Below are positions 1-11,154 of a stretch of DNA of 64,000 nucleotides, one piece after another. The translations under genes were made by a program, and so were the position numbers. Origin of the DNA: Coffea arabica (taxonomy: Eukaryota; Streptophyta; Magnoliopsida; Gentianales; Rubiaceae); NCBI RefSeq assembly GCF_036785885.1, contig NC_092312.1:21718001-21782000 (forward strand), written 5' to 3'. Positions within the stretch are counted from its first letter, which is position 1. Every line of letters starts with the position of its first letter. A model generated the notes under the pieces. The model worked only from the letters and a program-made list of their open reading frames with translations. It had not been told where the DNA came from and did no database searches.

Positions 1-2114
1 CTTGGTAGCCTGGAAAGTTTCTCTGTTTTTTGGTTCAAAAATGAAGAATGAGACTTGAGGGGGAGAAATAAGGGGGGGGGGGGGGGAGAAATAAGGGGGG
101 ATGCGTGGGGATGGTTAACCTCTCGGATTAGGTTGGGTCTGTACTCTGTAGGACGTACAGTGGTGGAGTGAATGGCGTGGGGCGGGGATCGCGAAAGTTT
201 TAGGGTCCCGAGGGAGGACGGGAAATTCGAATATGAGTGGGTTGAAGAGCCGGTAGCCGGTACCCATCTCACGTGAAAACAACAATTATAATTGTCTCCG
301 TTTATCAAATTGAGCCATTATTAGATGATGACTAAGCAGTCAGTCGACAGTAAAACTGCAAAAGGCTACTTGTAAAACTCGCGTGAGAAAGACAGCTTTT
401 TTGTGCTGCTGATCTTGGTAGGATATTGTACTGGGTACAAATTTACCAGTTGGAATTGAATGCTGTCATGGTTGTGGTTGCTTGCCCTTTTGATCGCCAT
501 TGTTACTTCTGATCTTGACAAGAACCCGAGGTGATGGGAACTTCTCAGACTTTATGTGCTTCAATTTTGAATTTCTTGCAAGCATTGAACATGTTTCAGC
601 CTTGGAAGTTCAATTTTGAGTGCAAACAACTGCTTTCTGGGTCTTGGCTAGTGCTACAGATGTTCATTCATTGTAATGAATCAGGTACACTCAAAACTGC
701 AACGAGGATTTACTTCTATGACTTTCAAATACGAGTTCATGGTTAAATCAACTTACTAGTAACAAATCTTGCTTAATTGGACGAGTATTTGATTAATAAC
801 ACAAAAGGTGAATAGTAAATAATGCATATGACCAAATTATAACATCAGCTTCAAGCTCAGGCGAATGTTTACCAAACTGGGAAAAGAGTTCATGGCGAAA
901 TTAAGCAGCTAGACGCAAACTAGGAGGAAGAATTTTCAACGTAATGACCAAACGACTAGCAAGTGGGAGATTTTATGAAAGCCAGCTGTTTCTGATGTTT
1001 TTCATGGTACAAAATTACGATGGCTGCTCTATGTTGGATCTTTGTGATCAATCTGCAGCAGGATTTCAAGTGTTGAAACGGCAGTAAATGCGTATTCACA
1101 AATTTGAGGTAATAAATGGTGCTCAGTACTTATTTACTCGGACTCTCTAACGCTTGAAGTCGTTAACCCGTGAAGGGTGATGACAGCAGATCCTCCAGTT
1201 CATTTAACAGATGGATGGATACTTGCAGACAGTACATCATTTCAAAATTTATCCTGATCACTTCCAAATGTCAAAAAATGAAATCTCAAGGAAAAAGAGA
1301 AAGCAAAAACACAAAATGAATCAAAGAAAATGCACAATGCTGAAATGCATGGACTTCACAGAGAAGTAAATATTACGAAAATTCCATTAAACCATCGCCT
1401 TCCTGCAGTTAACATTTTAAAGAAACATCCGAAACTGAAAAGAACAAGTTGATGGGAGGTCAGGTAATTTGCAGAAAAGGTTAAAGACAGATCTGTGTAA
1501 TTAGTATGAGATTTACCACAAAGGTTGGCATAATTGACCCAAAACAAATGGTGTTCCTTTCAAAGGCGACAATCATTTGTTCCTTTTTTTCTCAAGGCCC
1601 ACTATCGCAGGGAGCAGAATTTAAGTAGGAATGGCCCCTATCATGGAAGAAGATGATGGGATTAAATTCACAAGCGTCTCAATCAGTTTCAGGAGGCAAT
1701 GCGTTGAAAAGTTCCATGATGAAAAAGCTCCACTCTTTCTTGTTCTCAAGCTATTCAATTCAGCCCATGTGAAGGAATTTTAGTCCGGTCAGAAGTTGCC
1801 CAATTTTATCACTGTTGCGAGGTCGCTTACAGCATATGCAGATTGCCCATGACACTAGTTATTCCTACCATATTATGACCTGATCCATGAATTGTATTGA
1901 AAACGATTGACAGGGAATCCAACTATATCTAAGAGGGAGAATAAATAAGAACAAAAAAAATGTACGAGGCCTTGATCAAATGATACGTAATATCCTGTTA
2001 GGTAAAACGTTTCGAACTTAAAATCGCATTGATCCAAACAGTCTACTCACCATGATATACATTGGTAAGCACTAGCTTAGGATGATAAGATTTTAGAGGT
2101 CGACCCGCATAAAG
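1..2114. other. Left-edge intergenic stretch, no supported gene
   Basis: I see no convincing coding sequence here; open frames are short and lack family resemblance. The first 110 bases contain two runs of G in a purine-rich strip. The remainder is ordinary AT-rich plant DNA. It may hold the 3' flank of whatever gene owns the candidate last exon at 2115-2206 on the minus strand. Confidence 0.5.
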
Positions 2115-2206
2115 TCAAAAATTTTCATCAACATCTGCATGAACGGGATGATATGCAGGAGGGAGTGCATCTTGAGAGGTCCGGGATTTGAGTTCTCCCA
2201 CTGATA
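2115..2206 (-). CDS. Candidate orphan last coding exon, family unknown
   Basis: On the minus strand a T-rich polypyrimidine tract ending in TAG at 2207-2209 is followed by a 92-base open stretch. In one frame it reads VGELKSRTSQDALPPAY, then an H-P-V-H-A-D-V-D-E-N-F tail and a TGA at 2115-2117. The hydrophilic acidic tail directly before a stop and the strong acceptor look like a genuine C-terminal exon. I found no partner exons upstream on the minus strand (2.2-3.5 kb) and I do not recognise the protein. It could be a leftover from a lost gene, the end of a gene whose other exons I missed, or chance. Confidence 0.25.
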
Positions 2207-3515
2207 CTAAAAAAAAATAGAAACTTGATTGCTGTAAAATCTAAACAAGAAAAGTAGAGAACCCCACTCTCATGAGATAACTGATAATTTGCACTTGTCC
2301 CTCTTTGTCCCACATTCTATGAGCTATGTTGTTGATCACCAGGATACTGATTGAGGTGGTGTAAAACAAAAATGTCCTGCAAAGAACATGCTATTGTTAA
2401 GGCGTGCTGGTGTGGCACTGCATTCTCTACAACCTTCACCTTTTCTAAATCCCGTGAAGCATGCAACAACACCTTTTTTTGGCTAATTTTGGCTGCATTT
2501 CAAATTAAGAAAAGAAGTTCAATTGGACTTGTGTTGTTGTACCAGCCACTACCAAACTGCAAGAAGGAAAAAAAAAAAAAAAAAAAAAAAAAGACGATGT
2601 TGCTAATGTGGAGCATGATTGAACATTTTGAATTGGAGAACAATATGGCTGGAAAGGGGAAATGACTTTTGCTTGTGAATTGCGATCTACTTGTGTTACT
2701 TGTCATGTATCAATGATCTCTCAGGTAGATGATGATTTAGGAATCCATGTTGTGGTTCAGCTTTTCAGAGGAACTCAACTATAGTTCACATCATTGCTAC
2801 TGTCCTCTTTCTTTTTTTTTTTTTTTTTTTGTCGTCAATCGTCGTCCCTACTCCTATATCTACTTCATCCTAATCTAATTATTACAAAGAGATCCAACTG
2901 GGCCTATGAAAGATCAATGGAGACAGAATCACTGCTGGACTAGACGGGTGCACAACGCACCCGTCTGAATTTTTTAAGAACCACGACTGCGGCAAATTAG
3001 TGAAAGGCAAGGTTCGCGCCAAAGCCTTAAAGGCTTGGTGGTGGCCACCAGCTGATGGTTACATCATTGCTACTGTCCTTGTTTTTCCCCTTTTTTTTGT
3101 TTACAGGCATTTGAATTTTTTTTTCGCCCTCGACAGCGGCAACAACCTACTCTGCCCTTGCAAACGTTTGAAAATAGGCAAATCCTATCGTGTTCACTTT
3201 TCCAGTTGTTGGCTTCCCACATACGAACTGTTGTATGTTCCACAATCCGTGTACGAACTGTATACGAACTGTTGTATGGCCCAAGCGAAGCAAGCACATG
3301 TTGTGACTATCCCAAGAAATTGACTCAGGAGAGGGGTAGAATATGCAATGCATGAGAAAAGGGACCAAAAAGATTATTGATCCAAATAATTGTGTGTAGT
3401 GAATGATTGAGACTTTTTTATACAAGGGATGCATAGAGAGATGATTCTTACCGTAGTTAACATTGAAAAATGCTTGGTCATTCCAGCTTTCCTAGGGGAA
3501 ATGGGGTGGTTCCGA
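2207..3515. other. Intergenic stretch with poly-A/T tracts and a perfect hairpin
   Basis: This holds a roughly 22-base A run near 2571-2592, a long T run near 2812-2830, and a perfect 10-bp stem-loop at 2942-2966. Overlapping short open frames on both strands near 3.0-3.4 kb contain repeated TACGAACTGT-type words and look non-coding. No gene is supported. Confidence 0.45.
2942..2966. repeat. Perfect 10-bp inverted repeat (stem-loop)
   Basis: AGACGGGTGC at 2942-2951 is exactly complementary to GCACCCGTCT at 2957-2966, with the 5-base loop ACAAC. It is GC-rich within AT-rich surroundings and is followed by a T run. The conserved Helitron end (CTRR about ten bases past the hairpin) is not present on either strand, so I do not call a Helitron. 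Confidence 0.8.
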
Positions 3516-3914
3516 TAGGGGTGATTTCAAACCAAGTTGAACTCAAATATTCTCATACTCAAACTCGAGCTCGATGCTCAGACACACTATCGAGCTCGAA
3601 TTAGTTATATTGCGCTCAAGCTCGACCTGAAGCAATATATCCCAGGTTCAAGCTCGACTCGTTGGAGATCAAGTTAGTACTCGAGTTCAATATCGAGCTC
3701 AAGTATTCGAGCTTGTCAAACAATTTCCAACTGAAGGAATAATTTAGGTATTTTTATAATATTAATTAATATTATAACGAGCACTCGATAGAGTTCAATG
3801 ATCTATCAAGTATGCAACATCTCTATTCAATCTTGACTCATAGACTCAATTGAGTAGCTCGAACTTGACTTCGACCGAGCTCGAGTCAAACTACTCGATT
3901 GAGTTGCAGCCCTA
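3516..3914. mobile_element. Non-autonomous hAT-like element, TCGAGCTC-rich
   Basis: The left end reads TAGGGGTG and the right end, reverse-complemented, TAGGGCTG, which fits short hAT-type terminal inverted repeats. Both ends are packed with words built on CTCGAGCTCGA, a pattern common in small plant hAT derivatives. The flanks GGTTCCGA (3508-3515) and GTTTCCAG (3915-3922) agree at only 5 of 8 positions, so the target duplication is weak or decayed. No coding capacity is visible. Confidence 0.5.
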
Positions 3915-4262
3915 GTTTCCAGCCATGATTGGCAAAAATATATATAATAGACTCAAATTATTACATGTACATCATTTTTCATGTCGTGTGTGAGACCTAA
4001 AAAATTTTATTATATATTTATTTTGTGTTCAAAATAAGTTACACCTTAAAAAAATAAATATACATCTTGTGAAATTGAACAAAATCAGACACAAGTGGTT
4101 GACATAACAACCGATTTAAGGCCCCCCCCCCCCCCCGGTACTTGGAGGCTAGTAGAGTACACACTTTGCCATGCAAAAGGCAGTTGCTAACTTCTGTTGG
4201 CTAGAGGCCTCCTCCAGCCTCAGAGATGATGAATCAAGTGAAATTGTGGATATAATATGAAC

Positions 4263-5084
4263 TAGAGGTGTTAAAATGGGTGATTTGGGCAGGTTTGGGT
4301 TGGGTAAAATAGATAATGGGTATAAGTGAGTCAACTCATTTATACCCATTTAATTAAATGGGTATAAATGGATAAGTCAAAAAATAAATTGGGTAACCCA
4401 ATTACCCATTTATAACTCATTTATTTTAACTTTTTGCAAACTCATTTAAATCCATTTTTGCAAACTAAGTTATCAATTTATACCACTCTTTATACCCATC
4501 ATTAGTTTTAAATATTTACTTATAATGTTCAATAAACTTAATTACCAATTTTTTTCATTTATACTCTATGTCACAAAATTACCTATTATTTAATAATTGA
4601 ATAATACGAATATAAAAATTTGAATTAAGTACTATAAAAATTAATATAAAAACTTAATCCAAAAATTTTGAACCCCTAACATTTTTTTCATATATAAATT
4701 TAAAATTTCATTTTATAAAGATAAGAAAATAGGCTAAAATTTTTCATAAATTGGTAATGCTAAAAAATGAGTAAGTTAACAAACTAAGAAAAAATAAAAT
4801 AATAAGATAAAACCAATAAATAATAATAATAATAATAATGTTAACATCATGACAAAATGAAAAATTTGAAAAAAAAAAGGTAGGGGAAAAGAAGAGACTT
4901 GGGGGAAGAGAATTTTAAATGGGTTAATTGGATTTGATGGGTTACCCAATAATACCCATTTATTAAATGGATATTATTGGGTAACCCATTTATACCCATA
5001 TACAAAAATTTAAACTACCCATACCCATCTATTCATGGGCGGATATGGATAAATCTAGTTAAGTGGGTTGATTTGCCACCTCTA
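4263..5084. mobile_element. Non-autonomous hAT element with near-perfect 8-bp target duplication
   Basis: The 822-bp element begins TAGAGGTG and ends CACCTCTA. It is flanked by ATATGAAC (4255-4262) and ATATAAAC (5085-5092), 7 of 8 identical, the target-site length used by hAT transposases. Subterminal regions on both sides are dense in GGGTAA and TTACCC words in opposite orientations, typical of transposase-binding subterminal repeats. The core is very AT-rich and has no transposase. The single mismatch suggests a moderately old insertion. Confidence 0.75.
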
Positions 5085-5092
5085 ATATAAAC

Positions 5093-5582
5093 TAAACCAT
5101 TGCAATTAGTACGAGGGGGAAGAATCTTAAAAGGAAGAAAATTTGTTGCAACCATATCTCCATGCCAAAAGTCAAAAGGAAAAAATGAAAATTTAATGCA
5201 AACCTGTTTGGAATGAATTTTTTGAAGAGTTCTTTTTTTAAATTATTATTTTTTTATAGTTATATATATGAGTCAAAAAGTTGATTGATAGTTACATAAA
5301 AATTATTTTAAAAAGTCAAAAAAATTATTTTGTAACAAAAAGTGCTATCCAAACATGGCCGCCAAAATTTCTACGATATAAATGGTTGAATGAAAATCAA
5401 TTCATATGTAATTTTTTTATAGTTATATATATGAGTCAAAAAGTTGATTGATAATTATATAAAAATAATTTTTAAAAAGTCAAAAAATTATTTTGTAACA
5501 AAAAGTGCTATCCAAACATGGCTACCAAAATTTCTACCATATAAGTGGCTGAATGAAAACCAATTCATATGTATTTGGTTGG
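5093..5582. repeat. 163-bp tandem duplication in AT-rich intergenic DNA
   Basis: Two diverged direct copies lie next to each other at about 5251-5413 and 5414-5578. Shared landmarks include ATATATGAGTCAAAAAGTTG, the word GTGCTATCCAAACATGGC and the end CAATTCATATGTA. The offset between landmarks is 163 bases. Neither copy is coding. The motif TATCCAAACATGG resembles terminal words of small plant transposons, so the unit may derive from one. Confidence 0.75.
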
Positions 5583-7100
5583 TGTAGACACTAAATTTTT
5601 GCCAAATTTTTATCAAATTTTTATGTTTTCTTGAATATTTTCTATTTGATGAGTTATTTATTTTCTTGCATTTTAATATATATTTTTTTTTCTCATTTTT
5701 GTAAATTTATTTAAAAAAAAAAATTTATGAAAAAAAATCAAAATCAAGATATAACTAAACTTACACATTTTAATCATTTTCCCTACCAAAACCACTGCTA
5801 ACCCATTTTTACAATCCATTTCCAGGCACCTTTCCTTTCACTTGGTAAAAAACCATCATTTGACAAGAACCAAACTTATTCCCCTCCCAACACCTCTAGA
5901 ATTAAATCCTTGCCTCCCACCAAATTGTTACATAGGTGGCACCCTTGCCTCCCCTTCCCGTAGGTTAGAAACTTAGAATAGATTAGGTTAACCGACTTCT
6001 ACCGTTAAAAAAAAAAAAAAAATATCTCTCGGCGTCTCCCTCTCAAGACAAGAGGAGAAGAAAAAACTCCCCTCAAAGGACTCTCTCGGCCTCTCTATCC
6101 CTCTCGGCTCTCTCTCAATTTGGACCGTCAAAAAAAAAAAAAAAACTGTCACACAGTACACAAAAGAAGGAGAAGGAAAACATCCAACAAAAACACATAC
6201 AACTCAAACCCAATACCCCAACTCTCGGTCCCTTTTTGCCTCTCTTAAGTTCACACACCCATCCAGAAATCAAACAAAAAAGGAGAGCAAGCGGTCAGAC
6301 CATTGAGGTTTAGGAATTTCAGCACAAAGCTCAACCAAGTGACTGCAATATTCTAGAGGTATTTTTTCTTCTTTTTTTTCAATTTTGTTTTTCATATTAA
6401 ATTCATATTTCGTTGCTTATTTTCTCCTGTTTTTGCTGTTTTGCATTGTTGTTGTTGTATTGTTAAAAATTTGGGAAATGGCTTGAGCTAAATTGAGGAA
6501 AGGGAAATATTTTTGTGCATGCATGCCAAGTGTTTGAAAAAATGTTTAAATGGGAAACCGAATTAAAGTACCCATTATTGTGCATATTTTTTTGTTAAAA
6601 TAGATTATTATGGTTAGTGCAAGGCCTGAAAACGTGGGGTTGCTCAAACATTTTGAAGTTTTGAACTTTAGAAGCATGTGAATAATTTTTCTTCATTTTT
6701 GGACTGTTTTATTTTAATTTTGTCATATTGTTGTTGCTTTTTTATTGATTTCAGCTCATAGTTATGTTGTAAAAATCATAAGGAGTGTTTTGGTATAAAT
6801 TTTATGATTTTTAGTAGTGGTTATAGTGTTTTAAAAAATAAAAAACTGGGCTGTTTTTGGCATTTTGGCCACTTTCAGGTTATTTTTTGTAAAAACTAAC
6901 TTCAAAAACGAATTCTATGTGAAAAATAGAGTGAGGGGGTTTTGTGATAAAAAAATCGCCGGCGACCGGTGGCTGTCCATTTCTCCAACTTTCATAAGCT
7001 TCCTCCAACTTTCTCTCCATTTCTCTTCAATTTGGGAGGAAAAATTTTGCCTACTATTCATCCTCTTTAATCCTTCAATTTCCCTTCTTTTCTTTCCTAC
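5583..7100 (+). mobile_element. Possible LTR-retrotransposon fossil (LTR only), end uncertain
   Basis: The stretch starts TGTAGACACTAAATTTTTGC, a start I associate with plant Ty3-type LTRs. It continues with the T-rich, then CTCTCGG-rich, then TGTTTTTGG-type composition seen in long plant LTRs. I could not place a matching 3' end or a 5-bp target duplication, and no polyprotein is visible, so this would be a solo or partial LTR. The right limit is a guess. It is a broken fossil if it is an LTR at all. The alternative is an unusual promoter region for the downstream gene. Confidence 0.3.
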
Positions 7101-7241
7101 TAAAAACTAACAAATGAAAGAAAAGTTAACTTTCTCTTCTTTCCCTTTCTTTTCTGTCCAAATCCTCCACTCCCAAACGAAGCCTAAGTCTCCTGCTTCT
7201 CCTTCCCTCCATAGTAGCAGCTCTTCCCGGGTCATCCATCG

Positions 7242-7364
7242 ATGTGGGCTACTCTTACTTGCAATAGCATACGATTTCTGCGCTACCGCCTTACTTCTCT
7301 GCCGCCGGTATCTACTTCCGCCTCATACTCTCGTCTATTGACGCGCTTTAACTTCATAGTTTTC
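7242..7364 (+). other. In-frame N-terminal extension resembling an organelle presequence
   Basis: The 41 codons between the ATGs at 7242 and 7365 are open and in frame with the 2'-phosphotransferase. The residues are rich in Ser, Leu, Thr and Arg (Arg at 11, 14, 16, 31 and 35), have no acidic residue, and include an amphipathic-looking start (MWATLTCNSIRFLRYRL). This fits a mitochondrial or plastid targeting peptide, but an ordinary 5' leader that happens to be open cannot be excluded. Confidence 0.45.
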
Positions 7365-10300
7365 ATGGAGCCCCATCACAATAGCTTTTCTCGGTCTTCC
7401 TCTTCATCTACTACTTTCTCTCATTCCTCGCGCAGGTAAATATTTCTCTCTACCTTTGAATTGTAGTAATACTGGATATTGCCACAAGATTTGTGTTCAT
7501 TGTATTTCTTGTGTTGCTAAATTTTTGTTGTGGATTCTTGGCAGTGGAGGTCGAGGAAGAGGTTTGGATAGTATGAAAGATACTACTAGAGAAAGGCACA
7601 GAGGCCGTGGCGGTGGCAGTGGCGGTGGAAAAGATAAAATTGATGCACTTGGGAGGCTTCTGTGAGTAAAACCACTAAAAATTTTGATCTTTTGTGTTTT
7701 CTTTATTTAATTTCAAGATGATAAATGACTGGTTTTTCTTGCTTTGTTCAGTTTATTTGATAATGGCTGATAACTTATTATCGTATTTTGGGCAGTTTGT
7801 TAGTGAATCCTACGAAGATTTATCTTATGTATATTTTGTTATAATCTTGGTGATGCGTGGATTTTGTTGTTCTGTTTGGTTAGCTTTGATCATGGCTGCT
7901 AAGGGCTATTCAAGCATTATGCGTCTTTGACATCTTTAATTGTTTGAATTGAGATTTATGCTTAAACATTTTCTGTCTGAAATTGTTTCAGAACACGTGT
8001 TTTGCGGCATATGGCTTCTGAGTTAAACTTGAACATGAGGAATGATGGATTTGTTAAGGTTGACGACTTGTTGAAGCTTAGTTTGAAAACGTTTGCCAAT
8101 GATCCATTAAGATCACATACTGTTGATGAGGTCCGAGAGGTATACAACCTGAACTTTCACTTTAGATCATAAATATATTGTAAATTGGGATGTTGAAATT
8201 AAATTAGACAATTATTCTGATCGAAAAAGGAAGAAGGATTGGATCTCAACATTCAGTTGTATGTCATAACTAGAAACGTCAGTCAATATTGCTAGTCATG
8301 ATTCTGCTGTCTATTATCTTAATGATGGCTTTGGTACATTGTATGGACACACTGATTTTGTTTATTTCTTACTTCATTTGCTTTCTATAATCACTGAGTA
8401 CTAGACTTATTTGTTATCTTCTTAAATTTTCTAGGCTGTCAGGAGAGACAATAAACAAAGATTTAGCCTGGTGGAAGAAAATGGAGAGCTTTGGATACGT
8501 GCAAACCAAGGCCACACAATCACAGTAATGTACCCTGAAAATGGAGATTCTATTCTTGCTAAAACAGATTTTGATAGAAAATCTTGAAAAGGATAAATTT
8601 GTCCACTGTGCCTCTACCCTTGTTAATATTCTGGCAAAATCTTTTCTTTATGTCTGTCACTAGTTTTCTTCTGCTTCTATGTCATTCTTGGGAAGGTTAA
8701 CAAATGCAATGTGGATCAGTTCATTCTGGCTTATTGTTATTTACTGATTTGTAATTGCCTAGGTAACTTGATTTTTGGTGCTTTTGAAGTTTACAAATAA
8801 CTAGTATCGAAGACAAATACTACCTATATCTATTTTTGGATCCAAAATAAATAAGTCATTCTATGTATCCTTAACTGTAAGCAAGTGGTGGAATTTGTAT
8901 TTTCGAGAAGGAATACATGTGGATTGTACTAGGGAATTCAGAGTATAACCATTGAGTTCCTAAGTCGACTGTGAAATTATAGTTCATTTCTGCTAAGAGA
9001 TGAGGAATTTGTCAAAATATTTGTTTTACTCAAATAATAGTACTATTCAGCAAACTAATTTGAATTAACTGATCTCACTAAAATGAAAATACTCTATTTC
9101 TTATAGTGTCTATAATTGAGAATTCTTGCTTTATTTCTTTCTAAAATTTTAGATTTTAGATCACAACTAGAAGTTTATGATGTGGTCTTTATTGCAACTT
9201 TAAATAACTGGCATCTCTTTCTGCTGTATATTGTTGGTAATTTACCTCTTTACTGACTATCTTCCTGGAACATTTGTTTGCCTCATGCAACATCTGCGCT
9301 TAACTTAACCTTTTTAAGCCATAACATTGATCTTATTTTATCTTTTTCTCTTGTGGATTGGCACTTTACAGACAGTTGAAACTGAAAGCTTGTTGAAGCC
9401 TATTCTTTCTGCTGATGAAGTTCCAGGTGAGCGCACTAGACCAATAGAACTTTGTTCTCAAACATAGTTTTTTTATACCGTGTTATAAAGTTCTTTTACA
9501 TGTTTATATTTAGTCTGTGTACACGGGACGTACAAGAGAAATTTGGAATCAATTTTGGAACAAGGGCTGAAACGCATGAAGAGAGTGCATGTCCACTTTT
9601 CATGTGGTTTGCCAACAGATGGTGAAGTAATAAGTGGTAAGTTATTAGATTAATTGATTAAAGCATGGCATTGTGTTGTTATTCTTGTAACATGAGTAAT
9701 TTTGTCTATCAGTGAATTATTCTTTTTATTTTTATTTTTGGTAAACCATGGACAAGAAGGGAATTCACCTCAAAAAGAATCCAACAGAAATGAGGGCTAT
9801 TTTCAATGTACTATTATCTAATTACATCGAATCACACTGATTCCTTTCAGAAGCTCAAATTGCTTTGGTCAATAATGAATTTCCAAAAAGTGAATTGCTC
9901 TCAACTGCTGCTGCTGGTTACGTTTAGTTCTAAATGCAGTAAGAAATATGCTTCTCATAAATTATATGCTTCTTTAATGCCTAGTGAAGTACAGAGATAT
10001 TATCCTAGAGCTGACAAAACTTATTTGTTAGCGGGCTGGATATGAAATGCTTTTTGAGTCAATTTGTAGTTAAGATCAAATTTGGAAGATTTCAAGATAG
10101 TTTTGCCATGTACATTCCAGATTGATATAAGATCACTTTGACAGGTATGAGACGAGGTGTAAATATCCTGATCTTTCTTGATGTGAGAAAAGCTTTGGAA
10201 GGTGAGTCTTGTTCACTTCTGGGAAGCAAGCAAGAATATGTTACTACTTTCTAGTTTTCTTACAACAATATGCGATGATTGTTACTTTCTAACGTGTTTC

Positions 10301-10427
10301 AGAGGGAATGAAGCTTTATATCTCAGACAACAAGGTGATCTTGACTGAGGGTTTTGAAGGTGTTGTACCAGCGAAATATTTTCAGAAGATTGAATCATGG
10401 CCAGACAGGAAACCCATTTCCTTTTGA
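7242..10427 (+). CDS. TPT1: tRNA 2'-phosphotransferase (Tpt1/KptA family), 8 exons
   Basis: Transfers the splice-junction 2'-phosphate of ligated tRNA to NAD+, the last step of tRNA splicing. Exons: start-7435, 7545-7661, 7992-8139, 8435-8524, 9372-9426, 9514-9636, 10145-10201, 10303-10427; all phases close and every junction is GT-AG. From the ATG at 7365 the product is 261 aa. An upstream ATG at 7242, in frame and without stops, adds 41 residues with five Arg and no Asp or Glu, like an organelle presequence; I give the longer span. An Arg/Gly-rich linker (exon 2) precedes the Kpt fold: LLTRVLRHMA, DGFVKVDDLL, NKQRFSLVEE, WIRANQGH, VCVHGTYKRN, HVHFSCGLP and a C-terminal EGVVPAKYF. These match the family in order. 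By position it fits the Arabidopsis At2g45330 (EMB1067) slot. Confidence 0.9.
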
Positions 10428-10559
10428 TCTTTGTACGTTGTATATTAACATGTATAATTTGATGCTGGCTAGGTATTTTTTTGTTACAGCAATGGCTACT
10501 GTTTAGCTTGAAATAGAGCTCCTTTGGAGCTTTGGTTCTCTCTTTTACCCTTTTTTTCC

Positions 10560-10580
10560 CCCTCTCGAGTAACGAGAGGG
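10560..10580 (+). other. Perfect stem-loop in the 3' flank of the 2'-phosphotransferase gene
   Basis: CCCTCTCG (10560-10567) pairs exactly with CGAGAGGG (10573-10580) around the loop AGTAA and is followed by five T. It sits about 130 bases after the stop codon, probably inside the 3' UTR. A second small inverted repeat, AGCTCC/GGAGCT, lies just upstream. The function is unknown. Confidence 0.6.
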
Positions 10581-10823
10581 TTTTTAGCTTAAATTGCAAT
10601 GGAAGGCGGAGGAGTAATCTCTGTAAAAGATCCTGTATTTGAAGCTTTAGACGGGGTTCGTTTTCAAGATCAAACCATTTTACGTACTAAAAAAAAAGGA
10701 AAAGAAGGCCAGCACTTAAATGTGGGGCATTAATTAAGTTGGCCCAAAAAAAAAAAAAAAAAAAAAAAGGACGGTGCAATGGCTTTGGGAGTTTTCATTG
10801 AAAGTAAGTATATTATTTTCTTT

Positions 10824-11154
10824 TAGGGTTAATTACACTTTGCTCCCCTGAACTTGGGCACTTGTAACACTTTATTCCCTAAACTCCAAATATGTGCATT
10901 TTATCTCTTGTGGTCAATTTTTTGATCGTGTTAAAATAAAGTTATCTTTTTCATGACCAAATTAGCTTCCAACTAATTTTTAAACGCGCATAATAATTGT
11001 AAGGACATTAATATCATTTTATTAAAATTTTGAATGGAAAATTTATCATTAATGTTTGACGAGTTAATGAAAGTGGTAAAATGTATATATTTAAAGCTTA
11101 AGGGGGCAAAGTATTATAAAGGATCAAGTTCAAGAGGACAAACTATAATTAACC
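10824..11154. mobile_element. Mutator-type MITE with perfect 9-bp target duplication
   Basis: The 331-bp element starts TAGGGTTAATTACACTTTG. Its right end, reverse-complemented, reads GGTTAATTATAGTTTGTCC, and similarity between the ends continues inward for about 75 bp. The same 9 bases, ATTTTCTTT, flank it at 10815-10823 and 11155-11163. Nine-base duplications and long terminal repeats are the mark of Mutator-like transposition. No coding sequence lies inside, so it would move only with help from an autonomous relative. Confidence 0.85.

Noticed and set aside
2942-2966. Helitron 3' end
   Set aside because: The hairpin lacks the CTRR terminus at the expected distance on either strand.
6865-7341. 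Two open frames upstream of the 2'-phosphotransferase
   Set aside because: Phe/Ser-rich translations of T-rich and C-rich leader DNA; only the frame continuous with the downstream gene from 7242 was kept.
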